The notes under the pieces are model-generated. The model was given only the letters and a program-made list of their open reading frames with translations, made no database searches and was not told the DNA's origin. Positions 13,030 through 20,759 of a stretch of 26,838 nt of DNA are shown here, one piece after another. Position 1 is the stretch's first letter, and the number at the start of each line of letters is the position of its first letter. Origin of the DNA: CAVPEW01 sp050247895 (GTDB lineage Bacteria > Actinomycetota > Acidimicrobiia > Acidimicrobiales > VFJN01); contig JBFWTJ010000005.1 of assembly GCA_050247895.1 (NCBI GenBank), forward strand, positions 1 through 26,838, read 5' to 3'. A program made the translations under genes and the position numbers.

Positions 13030-15579
13030 TCACCCGCCGTTCGCCCCAGGTGCGCCCGCGGCGGACGGTTCGAGGTCGAAGAGCCCGCCGAGCTCGTCCC
13101 GGGACGAGATGCCGAGCTTGGCGTAGGCCTTGCCCAGGGTGTTCTGCACGGTCCGCAGTGAGATCCCGAGGGCCTCGGCGATCTCCTTGGCCGGGCGGCG
13201 CTGCGCGGCCAGCCACGCGATGCGCCGCTCCCGGGCCGTCAGCCGCAGGAGCTCGACCGCGCACGGCCCCTGGCCGGGCACCCCGGCACGCCGGGCGAGC
13301 TCCCGACCGAGGCGGGCGACGCGCCCGGCCAGCTCCCACTGGCCGCCCGCCGCGGCCACCGCCGCGGCGCGGGCCGCAGCGGGCGCCGCGACCAGGTCCA
13401 GGCCCAGGTCGGCCAGGCGACGGACCTGGGCCTCCAGGTCGGCCGCCTCGCCAGCCAGGCTGGCCCGGGCGAAGGCGGCCACGGACTCGCCCAGCGGCCC
13501 GCCGGCCCGGGCGGCCAGCCGCTCCACGGCGTCCACGTCGGCGGGCACGAGGGCGCCGGCCACGGCGAGCTCGTGGCGGGCCTCGAGCTCGAGCACGCCC
13601 AACCCGTGGCGGGCCAGCTCGTCGGCCGCGGCCCGCAGCGCATCGACGGCGGCGTCGACGTCGCGGTGCTCGGCCCGGGCCAGGGCCAGCTCGAGCCGGG
13701 CCCGGCGCCCGGCCAGGACGTGCTCGGCGCCCGCGGGCATGCGAGCCAGGAGGTGGGCCACCCGCAGCACCGTGCGGTCGTCGCCGAGCAGGCTGGCCGC
13801 CTCGTACTGGCCGAAGCCGGCCAGCCGCTCCCGCAGGGCCCGGGCCGCCGGGATCCCCAGCGACATGCCGAACCAGGACGCGGCCTCGGGCAGCCGGCCT
13901 GCGCCCAGGCACGCCTGGCCGCAGGTGAAGCTGGCCCAGGCCCGGACCTCGAGGGCCACGTCGCTGCGCCCGCCGGCGTACTCGTGCTCGGCCAGCTCCA
14001 GGCCCCGGCGCCAGTCGCCCTGGAGCACCCGGACCAGGGCCCGCAACGTCTCGGCCAGCGGCACCCAATTGCTCCAGCCGGTCGGGCGGCCCTCGGGACG
14101 GTCGAGGGACAGGGCGTCGAGGTCGGCGTCCAGGCCGACCAGGTCGCCGGCCACGACCCGGGCCCCGACGGCCAGCAGCCGGGCCTCGTCCCGGTCGGCC
14201 GGCGCCTCGGCCCCGGCCAGCGCCGACGCGGCCAGCTCGCCGGCCAGGACCGGGAAGCCCAGGGTCAGGGCGGTCCAGCCCCCCCTCACGGCGTAGATGC
14301 GACGGCGGACGGGGTCGGGCACGGCGTCGAGCGCGGCGGAGATGGCGGCCAGGGCCTCGGCCGGCTCCAGGCCCAGCACCGGCAACCGGTGGATGACGAC
14401 CTCGGCCCGCTGGAAGGGGTCGACGGCATGGGCCTCGGCGTACCGGAGCACCTCGTCGGCCTCGGCCAGCTCACCCAGGTAGCCGCTGACGATCCCCAGC
14501 GCCAGGGCCTGCTCCACGCCGGGCGCCCGGGCCCACGCGCTGCGGGCCAGGTGGTGGGCCAGGTCCAGGTCGGCGTTGGAGACCGCGGCCTGCACCGCCT
14601 CCAGCGCCGCCGGCGGATCGAGCTCCATGCCGGCCTTGACCATCCAGCGGGCCATGCGGACCACGTCCACCGCCGTCCGGCGGCCCGACCGGGCCAGCGC
14701 GTCGTTGAGCTCGGCCACGGCGCGGCGGGCCTCCAGCGCGCTGAGCCGGGCCCGGACGCGGTCGCCGTGGAGCGGGTTGGCGAAGCGGACGTGGTCCTCG
14801 CCGTTGATGGTCAGCACCTGGAGGAGGCGGATGGCCAGCGCCTCGTCCAGCGCGGCACGCCCGCCCGCCTCGACGGCCAGGTCGGCCGGGAGCGGCTCGG
14901 CCAGGGCCACGACGGCCAACAACCCCGGGTCGGGTCCCGCCTCCGGCGATCCCGGCCCGCCCGGGAGGGCGACGGCCAGGTCGGCGTGGAACAGGTCGGG
15001 GTCGAAGTGCAGCAGCGACCCCGAGGCCACGAGCGCGCCGCTGCCCCGTGCCGCGGCCAGGAAGTCCCGGACGAGCAGGGGCAGGCCACGGCTGCGCTCC
15101 CAGGCCGCGTGGAGGAGGTCGGGTGCGGGAGGGCGACCGGCGGTCGCCTCGATCAGGTCCCGGGTCTGGTCACGGTCCAGGCCCGGGACCGCGACGGCCA
15201 CGGCCCGCCCGGCCCAGCGGTCGTCGAGCGCCAGCGTGGTGGCCAGGAGCCGGGCACCACCCGACTCGACCAGGCCCTGGAGGTCGTCCCAGCACGCGGC
15301 GTCGGCCTGGTCGAGGTCGTCGGCCACCACCAGCAGCGACCGCTCGGCCTCGGGCCGGGCCAACCGGGCCAGGTCCTCGGCGGTCGTGCCGCTGGCCGGC
15401 AGCCACTCGACGTCGAGGCCACGGGCCGCCGGGCCGCCCGTGACGATCTGGGCCACGGTGGTCCGACCCGAGCCGAGCTGGCCGTGGAGGGCGACGACCG
15501 CGCCCGGCCGGCGCAGCGCGGCGGCGACCTGCCCGACGAGGTCGTCCCGCCCGATGATGGGCCACCCGAGTTGCGCCAT
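13030..15579 (-). CDS. Large ATPase-domain LuxR-family transcriptional regulator, Walker A lysine replaced by arginine
   Basis: The 849-residue protein has an N-terminal AAA/NACHT-like ATPase region (IIGRDDLVGQVAAAL; Walker B-like LLVVADDLDQAD), a long helical middle of repeat-like Ala/Leu/Arg-rich segments, and a C-terminal LuxR helix-turn-helix at about 780-835 (LTARERRIAWLAAQRRPAKEIAEALGISLRTVQNTL). This is the plan of large LAL/STAND regulators, in which ligand and ATP control DNA binding. The P-loop reads GQLGSGRTT, so the normally essential lysine is Arg39. ATP hydrolysis may be weak or lost. It lies 62 nt downstream of a second regulator of the same kind on the same strand, and the two are probably related by duplication. 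The start at ATG 15579 follows from the domain boundary; its ribosome binding site is weak. Confidence 0.88.
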   Translation of the reverse strand: MAQLGWPIIGRDDLVGQVAAALRRPGAVVALHGQLGSGRTTVAQIVTGGPAARGLDVEWLPASGTTAEDLARLARPEAERSLLVVADDLDQADAACWDDLQGLVESGGARLLATTLALDDRWAGRAVAVAVPGLDRDQTRDLIEATAGRPPAPDLLHAAWERSRGLPLLVRDFLAAARGSGALVASGSLLHFDPDLFHADLAVALPGGPGSPEAGPDPGLLAVVALAEPLPADLAVEAGGRAALDEALAIRLLQVLTINGEDHVRFANPLHGDRVRARLSALEARRAVAELNDALARSGRRTAVDVVRMARWMVKAGMELDPPAALEAVQAAVSNADLDLAHHLARSAWARAPGVEQALALGIVSGYLGELAEADEVLRYAEAHAVDPFQRAEVVIHRLPVLGLEPAEALAAISAALDAVPDPVRRRIYAVRGGWTALTLGFPVLAGELAASALAGAEAPADRDEARLLAVGARVVAGDLVGLDADLDALSLDRPEGRPTGWSNWVPLAETLRALVRVLQGDWRRGLELAEHEYAGGRSDVALEVRAWASFTCGQACLGAGRLPEAASWFGMSLGIPAARALRERLAGFGQYEAASLLGDDRTVLRVAHLLARMPAGAEHVLAGRRARLELALARAEHRDVDAAVDALRAAADELARHGLGVLELEARHELAVAGALVPADVDAVERLAARAGGPLGESVAAFARASLAGEAADLEAQVRRLADLGLDLVAAPAAARAAAVAAAGGQWELAGRVARLGRELARRAGVPGQGPCAVELLRLTARERRIAWLAAQRRPAKEIAEALGISLRTVQNTLGKAYAKLGISSRDELGGLFDLEPSAAGAPGANGG

Positions 15580-15589
15580 GCCGCCGCCC

Positions 15590-15627
15590 GTCCGCGGACC
15601 TGCTGGTCCGATTCCGGACAGTCTGTC
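15590..15627. promoter_or_regulatory. Cluster of four short dyads upstream of the 15579 regulator
   Basis: Within 38 bases lie GTCCGCGGAC (15590-15599), GGACC-TGCT-GGTCC (15596-15609), GTCCG-ATTC-CGGAC (15606-15619) and GACAG-T-CTGTC (15617-15627), partly overlapping. This sits in the 62-nt gap between the two LuxR-type genes, directly before the downstream one. It looks like an operator region, perhaps for autoregulation, but GC-rich DNA makes short dyads common. Confidence 0.4.
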
Positions 15628-15641
15628 GCGCCTCGACCCCC

Positions 15642-17684
15642 TCAGTCACCGGTGAGGTCGAACACCACGCTGTGGTCGCGCAGCTCGTAGCGGTTGGCCA
15701 CGCCGAGCTTGCGGTAGGCGCGGAGCAGGACGTTGTCGACGGTCCGGCGCGACAGCGCCAGGGTGGTGGCCACCTCCTTGCTCGACAGGCCACGCGCCAC
15801 CAGCCGGACAATGTCGGCCTCCCGCGGGGTCAGCGACGTCACCGGCCCTCCACCCGGCCCCACGTCGCCGGCGGCGGGCAGGACCAGGCCCGTGGCCCGC
15901 AGGCCGGCCCCGAGCCGGGCCGCCTCCCGGGCATCGCCCCGACCCAGCGCCTCGGCGTGGCCGAGCAGGGCCAGGACCAGGGCGGCGTCGATGCCCCCGC
16001 CGAGGGCACCGACCGCATCGTCGACGGGGACGCCGGCCCGGGCCCGGCGGTGGAGGTCGCCGACGGCGGCCAGGACCGAGCCGTGGTCGACCGTCTCGTC
16101 GTCGCCCGGGCCGGGACCGGGGTCGACCAGCCGGGCGGCCATGACCACCCATTGGGCCACGACGCCCTCGCCGAGCACCGACCGCCACCTCGACGCCGTC
16201 CACCGCTGCGGGGTCCGGGCGGCGGCGAAGCCGGGGCCCAGTCCCTCCAGGGCCGCGGCGAGGTCCCAGCCGGCGCGCGACCAGGCCCAGGGCGCGACGG
16301 GGTCGGGGTGCCCGGACAGCAGGTCGACGGTGGCCCCGACGACCGCGGCCGACAGGGCGCTGCGGCCCACGCCGCACTCCAGCGCGTGGCCGTAGGTGTC
16401 GTGGAGCCCGTCGCGGCCCGGGGCCAGCTCGCCGTCCAGGCAGGCCCGCAGCGCGGCGAGGACCCGGCGGTCGTGGCGGTCCCAGGGCCGTGTCGCCGCG
16501 GCCCCGGACCACACGTCGAGCTCGGTCCGGGCGAAGCGGGACGCGGCCCGGCCCAGGTAGGCGGCGGCGCGGCCGAGGGCGGTCGACAGGTCCGGCTCGG
16601 CCGCCACGGGGACCGACGCCCAACCCGGCGGCTCGCCGGCCGCGTCGAGCCGACCGGCCCACTCGACCACCTGGCTCGCCGGCCCGTCGGGCCCGAGGGC
16701 GGCGGCGGTCGCCGCATCGCCGGTGACCAGGGCACGATCCACGCAGCGCCGGACGTCGCCCTGGTCGTGGCGGCCCCGCTGGATGCGCCAGCGGGCCACG
16801 TCGTCCTCCTCCGACGAACCGGCGACGGCCGCATCGAGCAGGGCAGCCCGCAGCTCGGCCGGGGCCGCGGCGCGGATCCAGCGGCCGACGACCCAGGGCC
16901 GGACCCGCAGCCGGGCCCGGCGGCCCGTGACGGCCAGCATCCCGGCCCGGTCGAGCTCGAGCACCACCTGCGGGTCGACCAGCCGCTCGAGGTCCGCCAG
17001 CGAGATGGGCTGGAGCACGGCCAGGGTCCGCAGCGCGTCGGCCCCGCCCGGCACCAGCCTGCTCAGGTGGTCCGCGACCGCGGCCGCCACGGCCGGATCG
17101 GCCACCAGGCGGGCGCCCACCTCCTCGGCCGGGGTCGTCCCGGCGTCGAGGCCGGGCACCGCCGCGGCGACCGGCGCGGCGAAGCGGGGGATCCCCTCGG
17201 TGGCCACCCGGACCCACCAGGCCAGCTCCTCCCGCCCGGCCGCCGCCGGGTCCTCGACGGGGAGCAGCGTGGCGAGGTCGGGCAGGGCCAGCGGCGGCAA
17301 CGAGACCCGGCGGACGTCGCCCTGCAGGCGCTCGGTGAGCAGCGGGGGGAGCGGGCGCTGGAGGCCGGCGGCCACCACCGCCACCGCGCCGGGCCGGTCC
17401 AGCTCGACGACCACCCGGGCCAGCACCCGGGGGTCGAGCCGGTCGGCGTCGTCGAGCACGACCACGTGGTGCCCGTCCCCGGCCGGCGGCGACCCGTCCT
17501 CGCCGACGACCGAGACCCCGGCGGAGCGGGCGATGTCGCGGGCCGCCGCGGCCATGGTGGTCTTGCCGTGGCCGGGTGCCCCGAGCAGCACGCACCCGCG
17601 GGCGGCCCGCTCCACGACCACCGACCGCAGCACGTCCAGGGCCGCCTGCCTGCCCACCACCGCCGGCACCGGGCGCCCGCCCAT
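15642..17684 (-). CDS. Large ATPase-domain LuxR-family transcriptional regulator
   Basis: The 680-residue protein begins with VVGRQAALDVL and an intact P-loop GAPGHGKTT (Lys41), followed by a Walker B-like VVVLDDADRLD around residues 74-83. The middle is helical. The C-terminus is a LuxR helix-turn-helix at about 616-670 (LTPREADIVRLVARGLSSKEVATTLALSRRTVDNVL). It should be an ATP-dependent transcription regulator whose signal cannot be read from sequence. ATG 17684 is chosen because the domain starts there and TATCCT lies 6 nt upstream (leaderless pattern). The frame continues to 17825 but crosses into the promoter region of the divergent VOC gene. The gene is followed after 62 nt by the 849-aa regulator, so the pair is likely co-transcribed. 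Confidence 0.9.
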   Translation of the reverse strand: MGGRPVPAVVGRQAALDVLRSVVVERAARGCVLLGAPGHGKTTMAAAARDIARSAGVSVVGEDGSPPAGDGHHVVVLDDADRLDPRVLARVVVELDRPGAVAVVAAGLQRPLPPLLTERLQGDVRRVSLPPLALPDLATLLPVEDPAAAGREELAWWVRVATEGIPRFAAPVAAAVPGLDAGTTPAEEVGARLVADPAVAAAVADHLSRLVPGGADALRTLAVLQPISLADLERLVDPQVVLELDRAGMLAVTGRRARLRVRPWVVGRWIRAAAPAELRAALLDAAVAGSSEEDDVARWRIQRGRHDQGDVRRCVDRALVTGDAATAAALGPDGPASQVVEWAGRLDAAGEPPGWASVPVAAEPDLSTALGRAAAYLGRAASRFARTELDVWSGAAATRPWDRHDRRVLAALRACLDGELAPGRDGLHDTYGHALECGVGRSALSAAVVGATVDLLSGHPDPVAPWAWSRAGWDLAAALEGLGPGFAAARTPQRWTASRWRSVLGEGVVAQWVVMAARLVDPGPGPGDDETVDHGSVLAAVGDLHRRARAGVPVDDAVGALGGGIDAALVLALLGHAEALGRGDAREAARLGAGLRATGLVLPAAGDVGPGGGPVTSLTPREADIVRLVARGLSSKEVATTLALSRRTVDNVLLRAYRKLGVANRYELRDHSVVFDLTGD

Positions 17685-17690
17685 CCGCCG

Positions 17691-17696
17691 AGGATA
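17691..17696 (-). promoter_or_regulatory. -10-like hexamer for leaderless start of the 680-aa regulator
   Basis: TATCCT on the minus strand (17696-17691) ends 6 nt before the ATG at 17684, with no ribosome binding site between. The hexamer is identical to the one before csoR. Confidence 0.45.
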
Positions 17697-17790
17697 CGCC
17701 CGCCTCGAGCCCGCCCGCCCCGGCCGGCGAGGTGCCGGGAGCGGGACGGCCTGACGAGCCTGGCGGCACCCGCGGCGCGACACTGCGGGC

Positions 17791-18144
17791 ATGCGCACGC
17801 TCGGGCTCCACCACACCGCGGTCAACGTCGAGGACCTGGACGAGGCCCTCGACTTCTACGTCGGTGTCCTGGGGATGCACCGGCGCACCGACCGACCGGC
17901 CCTGCGGATCGACGGCGCCTGGCTCGACACGGGCCAGGAGCAGGTGCACCTGGTCTGCGGTGACGTGCCCCCCGACCACGGCCAGCACATCGCCCTGCTG
18001 GTGGAGGACCTGCCCGCCGCGGTGGCCGAGCTCGGGCAGGCCGGGTACGAGGTCAGCCCGATCGTGACCATCGGATCGAGCATCCAGGCCTTCCTCCACG
18101 ACCCGTCGGGCAACCGGGTCGAGCTCCACCAGCGGGTCGGCTGA
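17791..18144 (+). CDS. VOC (glyoxalase/dioxygenase superfamily) protein
   Basis: The 117-residue protein is a single vicinal-oxygen-chelate unit with two beta-alpha-beta-beta-beta modules. The first is LGLHHTAVNVEDLDEALDFYVGVLGM. The second is GQHIALLVEDLPAAVAELGQAGY, ending in FLHDPSGNRVELHQ. Likely metal ligands are His7 or His8, His66 and Glu111, the usual positions in glyoxalase I-like enzymes. The substrate cannot be told. The ATG is preceded at 6 nt by GACACT, a weak -10 hexamer. The gene is divergent from the 680-aa LuxR gene, and the next gene starts 1 nt after its stop, so the two are co-transcribed. Confidence 0.88.
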   Translation: MRTLGLHHTAVNVEDLDEALDFYVGVLGMHRRTDRPALRIDGAWLDTGQEQVHLVCGDVPPDHGQHIALLVEDLPAAVAELGQAGYEVSPIVTIGSSIQAFLHDPSGNRVELHQRVG

Positions 18145-18145
18145 G

Positions 18146-18613
18146 GTGGCCTGGTCGGCGTCGCCCGAAGAGGTCCGCGTCGAGCACACGGCCGACGCCC
18201 TGGCCTCGATCGGCGGTTCCTTCGTGGCCTTCTACGCGGCGGTCGCCCTCGTGTCGCTGCCGCTGGTCCTGCTGCTCGCCCCGTCGATGATCCTGGCCTG
18301 GGGTGCGTTCGTGGTCGCGGCCGGCGTCGTGGCCTGGCAGGCGCGCCCTACGCGCATCGCGCCCTACTCGTTCGTGCTGACCCCCGACGAGGCCCGGCTG
18401 ACCTGGACCGGCGAGGGGGCCCACGTGCGGCGGGCCGACGCGACCCGGGTCGTGGCCGAGACCCGGCCGGCCGGCCGGGGGGCGACGACGTACGCGGTCG
18501 AGGTCCACGGGACGGGGGGCAGGGTCCTGCTGTCCACCTCGCTGGGCTCGCCCGAGGAGCTGACCCTCGTCGAGGCGGCCTTCGAGGAGTGGCGCTGGCC
18601 GGTCGGCCGCTGA
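18146..18613 (+). CDS. Small membrane protein with two helices and a PH-like C-terminal domain
   Basis: This 155-residue product has two hydrophobic helices at about residues 24-46 and 48-65. A beta-rich cytoplasmic-looking domain follows (YSFVLTPDEARLTWTGEGAHVRRADATRVV ending in a helix, EELTLVEAAFEEW), which resembles bacterial PH-like/YcxB-type domains. The GTG start is 1 nt after the stop of the VOC gene. No catalytic residues are visible and no function is known. The segment 18614-18656 after it contains GC-rich partial inverted repeats but no clean terminator. Confidence 0.75.
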   Translation: MAWSASPEEVRVEHTADALASIGGSFVAFYAAVALVSLPLVLLLAPSMILAWGAFVVAAGVVAWQARPTRIAPYSFVLTPDEARLTWTGEGAHVRRADATRVVAETRPAGRGATTYAVEVHGTGGRVLLSTSLGSPEELTLVEAAFEEWRWPVGR

Positions 18614-18656
18614 CGGGGATCGCCCGCGGGAGCGGTCGCGGCCGGCCCCGATCGGA

Positions 18657-19088
18657 TCAACCCACGACGACGGTGCCCGACATCGTCGGGTGGATCTCGC
18701 AGAAGATCTGGTAGGTGCCGGGCCGCTCGGGCAGGGTCAGGGTCCCGGACGCTCCGGCGGCGACCTGGCCGCTGTCGAAGGCGCCGTCGCGCGCCGTGGC
18801 CGTGTGGGCCGCGCTGTCGCGGTTGGCCACGGTGACGGTGGCACCGGGGGCCGCGGTCAAGGCGCCGAAGCGGAACCCGGAGATGGTCAGCGTGGCCGGG
18901 GCCGGCCCGTTCCCGCCGGCCGGGCGAGTGCCGCCGGTGCCGTACCCGCCGGCCGGGACCGTCGCCGACGGACCGGTGGCCCCGTTCGGCGCCGGGGCAG
19001 GGGGGCCTCCCGGCTCGACCACGAGCGCGCCGAGGAAGACGCCGGCCGCGGTGGCGCAGGCCAGGAAGGAGCCGGTGATGCGGGCCAC
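18657..19088 (-). CDS. Exported cupredoxin (type 1 copper protein)
   Basis: The 143-residue protein has an N-terminal hydrophobic segment (signal or anchor, about residues 5-25), a Gly/Pro-rich linker and a C-terminal cupredoxin fold. Copper ligands are His95 (AAHTAT) and the cluster Cys130, His133, Met136 (FCEIHPTM), the compact Cx2Hx2M spacing. It should bind one type 1 copper outside the cytoplasmic membrane and carry electrons. The GTG start at 19088 has GAGGAGG at a good distance. The gene is the third of an operon after a secreted-repeat lipoprotein and a DUF6529 membrane protein, with a 13-nt gap. A role as electron carrier for those partners is likely but not proven. Confidence 0.9.
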   Translation of the reverse strand: MARITGSFLACATAAGVFLGALVVEPGGPPAPAPNGATGPSATVPAGGYGTGGTRPAGGNGPAPATLTISGFRFGALTAAPGATVTVANRDSAAHTATARDGAFDSGQVAAGASGTLTLPERPGTYQIFCEIHPTMSGTVVVG

Positions 19089-19101
19089 GGGCGGGACCTC
19101 C

Positions 19102-19698
19102 TCAGTACGGGAAGCCGAAGTTGTCGAAGAACCACAACGACGACGTGAACCACAGCCCGACGAGCAGGCTGAGGACCAGGCCGCCGAGCACGGGCAGCCC
19201 GAAGCGGGGCAGGCCGTCGACGCGCAGGGCGAGGAGCTTGGTGGTGAACGCCCCGTAGAAGGCGCAGCCCAGCACCGAGTGCACGGCCTGGCGGGTGCCC
19301 ACGGTCTGGTAGCCGAGGGACCAGAGGCAGTGGTACGCGACGGGCAGCGTGAGCACGAAGGCGACCACGCCGGCCCACCGGTGGGCCGGGGGCACCCACG
19401 CCGCGGTGGCGCCGCGCCGGCCGGGGAGCCGTCCGAACATGGCCAGGGCCGAAGCCAGCTGGACCAGGGCGAGCACCGCCGCGCCGGTGGTCAGCCAGGC
19501 CTTCATGGCCAGGACCGAGGGGAAGCCGAACGTGGTGATCGAGCCGCCCGTGGGCACGTGGGTCCGCCCGTAGGTGCCCAGCGACACCGACACGGCGGCA
19601 CCGACCAGGGCCAGGCCGGCCAGGACCACGACCGGGGTCGCTCCCCCACCGGCCCCGGCTGCCGGCCCGTGCTCGGTGTCCTCCGCCCGCAGGACCAC
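19102..19698 (-). CDS. DUF6529 family five-helix membrane protein
   Basis: The 198-residue product has hydrophobic helices at about 23-42, 64-88, 106-128, 138-158 and 167-190. Conserved-looking histidines lie at or in helices: His106 (AHRWAG), His123 (AYHCLWS) and His140 (VHSVLGC), with TYGRTHVPTG and LMKAWL-type segments typical of DUF6529 as I remember it. The paired histidines recall cytochrome b561 or ferric-reductase-like haem-binding bundles, so a membrane electron-transfer role is a fair hypothesis; the family has no proven function that I know. GTG 19698 is 1 nt after the stop of the upstream lipoprotein gene, and AAGGGG precedes it. The open frame continues upstream into that gene but is non-coding there. 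Confidence 0.85.
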   Translation of the reverse strand: MVLRAEDTEHGPAAGAGGGATPVVVLAGLALVGAAVSVSLGTYGRTHVPTGGSITTFGFPSVLAMKAWLTTGAAVLALVQLASALAMFGRLPGRRGATAAWVPPAHRWAGVVAFVLTLPVAYHCLWSLGYQTVGTRQAVHSVLGCAFYGAFTTKLLALRVDGLPRFGLPVLGGLVLSLLVGLWFTSSLWFFDNFGFPY

Positions 19699-19699
19699 C

Positions 19700-20671
19700 T
19701 CAGTACCCCTTGGCGCTCGACCCGGTCGAGCCCGACCCGGTCGTCCCGCCGGAGCCCGACGTCGAGCCAGCGGAGCCGCCCGTGCCGCCGGCGTCGCCGT
19801 CGCGGACCAGGCTGCCGTCGGCCCGCACGGCGAACCACACGCCGCCGCTGCCCTGGCCGTTGACGTCACCGGGGGCGGCGTCGCCGGCGAAGCGGTAGAG
19901 GGGCCACTTGCCGGCCTTGAGCTGGCTGTCGCCGTCGGCCCGCTCGACCAGCGACAGCGTGGCCGGGTCGATGCCCTCGCCGGGGTTCGGCAGCTCGTCG
20001 GCCAGGGCCGGCGGCCAGGCGTCGGCGCAGGCCGCGTCGCAGGTGGGGGTGCCGTCGGCGTCGTCGGTGAAGGCGTAGAGGGTCAGGCCGTCGGCGTCGA
20101 CGAGCACCTCGCCCAGCGAGGTCTCACCCAGCGAGATCCCGGCCGGGGCCTCGTCGCCCTCGTCCTCGCCACCCTCGCCGGCGCCGTCCTCGACGAGCTT
20201 GCCGTCGGTGGCGACCACGAACCACACGCCCCCGCTGTTCTGGCCCTTCAGGTCGCCGGGGGTGGCGTCGCCGGAGAAGTAGTAGAGGGGCCACCGGCCG
20301 GCGACGAGCTGCTTGGTGCCGTCCTCGCGGGTGACGGCGTTGAAGATCGCGCTGTCGAGGCCCGGGCCGACGGTCCAGGTCTCGTCGACCAGCACGGGCG
20401 GCCAGGCGTCGGCGCAGGTGCCGGCGCAGTTGGACTGGCCGTCCTTGTCGTTGGTGAAGCCGTAGACGGTGAGCCCGTCGGGGCCGACCAGGATCTGGCC
20501 CAGGTCGGAGTCGGCCGACTTGACCGCCACCGAGCTGCCGGCCGGCGCCGCGGCGGTGGTCTCGGTCGGCAGCGTGGTCTGGTCGGCGCCGGTGCCGGCG
20601 TCGTTGCCGCCGCAGGCGGCGAGCACGGCCGCGCCAGCGGCCAGCGTGCAGATGAAGCGTCGAACGCGCAT
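19700..20671 (-). CDS. Secreted-repeat lipoprotein with two duplicated Lipoprotein_15 units
   Basis: The 323-residue product has a signal peptide and lipobox (LAAC, Cys20), a Thr-rich linker, and two copies of a roughly 105-residue unit at about residues 55-160 and 184-289. Each unit begins with LG(Q/E).LV..DGLT(V/L)Y.FT.D.DG, has a short Cys pair (Cys82/Cys86, Cys211/Cys215) before CADAWPP, and ends with WPLY.F.GDA.PGD..GQ.SGGVWF. This is the 'secreted repeat of unknown function' (Lipoprotein_15 type). A Gly/Ser/Thr-rich tail follows. It should sit on the outer face of the membrane. It heads a three-gene operon with DUF6529 and a cupredoxin, which suggests extracytoplasmic redox work. ATG 20671 has GAGGAG upstream, and a TGTAAGG-N16-CATCT element lies 35 nt before the ATG. 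Confidence 0.92.
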   Translation of the reverse strand: MRVRRFICTLAAGAAVLAACGGNDAGTGADQTTLPTETTAAAPAGSSVAVKSADSDLGQILVGPDGLTVYGFTNDKDGQSNCAGTCADAWPPVLVDETWTVGPGLDSAIFNAVTREDGTKQLVAGRWPLYYFSGDATPGDLKGQNSGGVWFVVATDGKLVEDGAGEGGEDEGDEAPAGISLGETSLGEVLVDADGLTLYAFTDDADGTPTCDAACADAWPPALADELPNPGEGIDPATLSLVERADGDSQLKAGKWPLYRFAGDAAPGDVNGQGSGGVWFAVRADGSLVRDGDAGGTGGSAGSTSGSGGTTGSGSTGSSAKGY

Positions 20672-20705
20672 GTGTCCCCAACTCCTCGACTCGGGTCTCC
20701 GTCAC

Positions 20706-20733
20706 AGATGCGGCCCGGAGTCGGGGCCTTACA
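20706..20733 (-). promoter_or_regulatory. ECF-like promoter of the secreted-repeat/DUF6529/cupredoxin operon
   Basis: On the minus strand TGTAAGG (20733-20727), exactly 16 nt, then CATCT (20710-20706). The -35-like box is identical to that of the sigma fusion gene (7379-7373), while the spacer sequence is mostly different. It lies between the upstream small membrane protein gene (ends 20760) and ATG 20671. Confidence 0.65.
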
Positions 20734-20759
20734 GGTGGGAGGTCCGAGGAGGGGCGTGC

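Noticed and set aside
10411..13161. A long plus-strand frame antisense to the lipoprotein gene
   Set aside because: It is low-complexity Val/Gly/Arg-rich sequence typical of the mirror frame of GC-rich coding DNA.
15646..18189. A long alternative minus-strand frame over the 680-aa regulator and VOC gene
   Set aside because: Its residues are mostly Arg/Gly/Pro/Ala without motifs, and it covers two recognised genes in other frames.
18614..18656. A terminator after the 155-aa membrane protein
   Set aside because: Only short interrupted inverted repeats (such as CCGCG/CGCGG) are present; no clean stem could be drawn.
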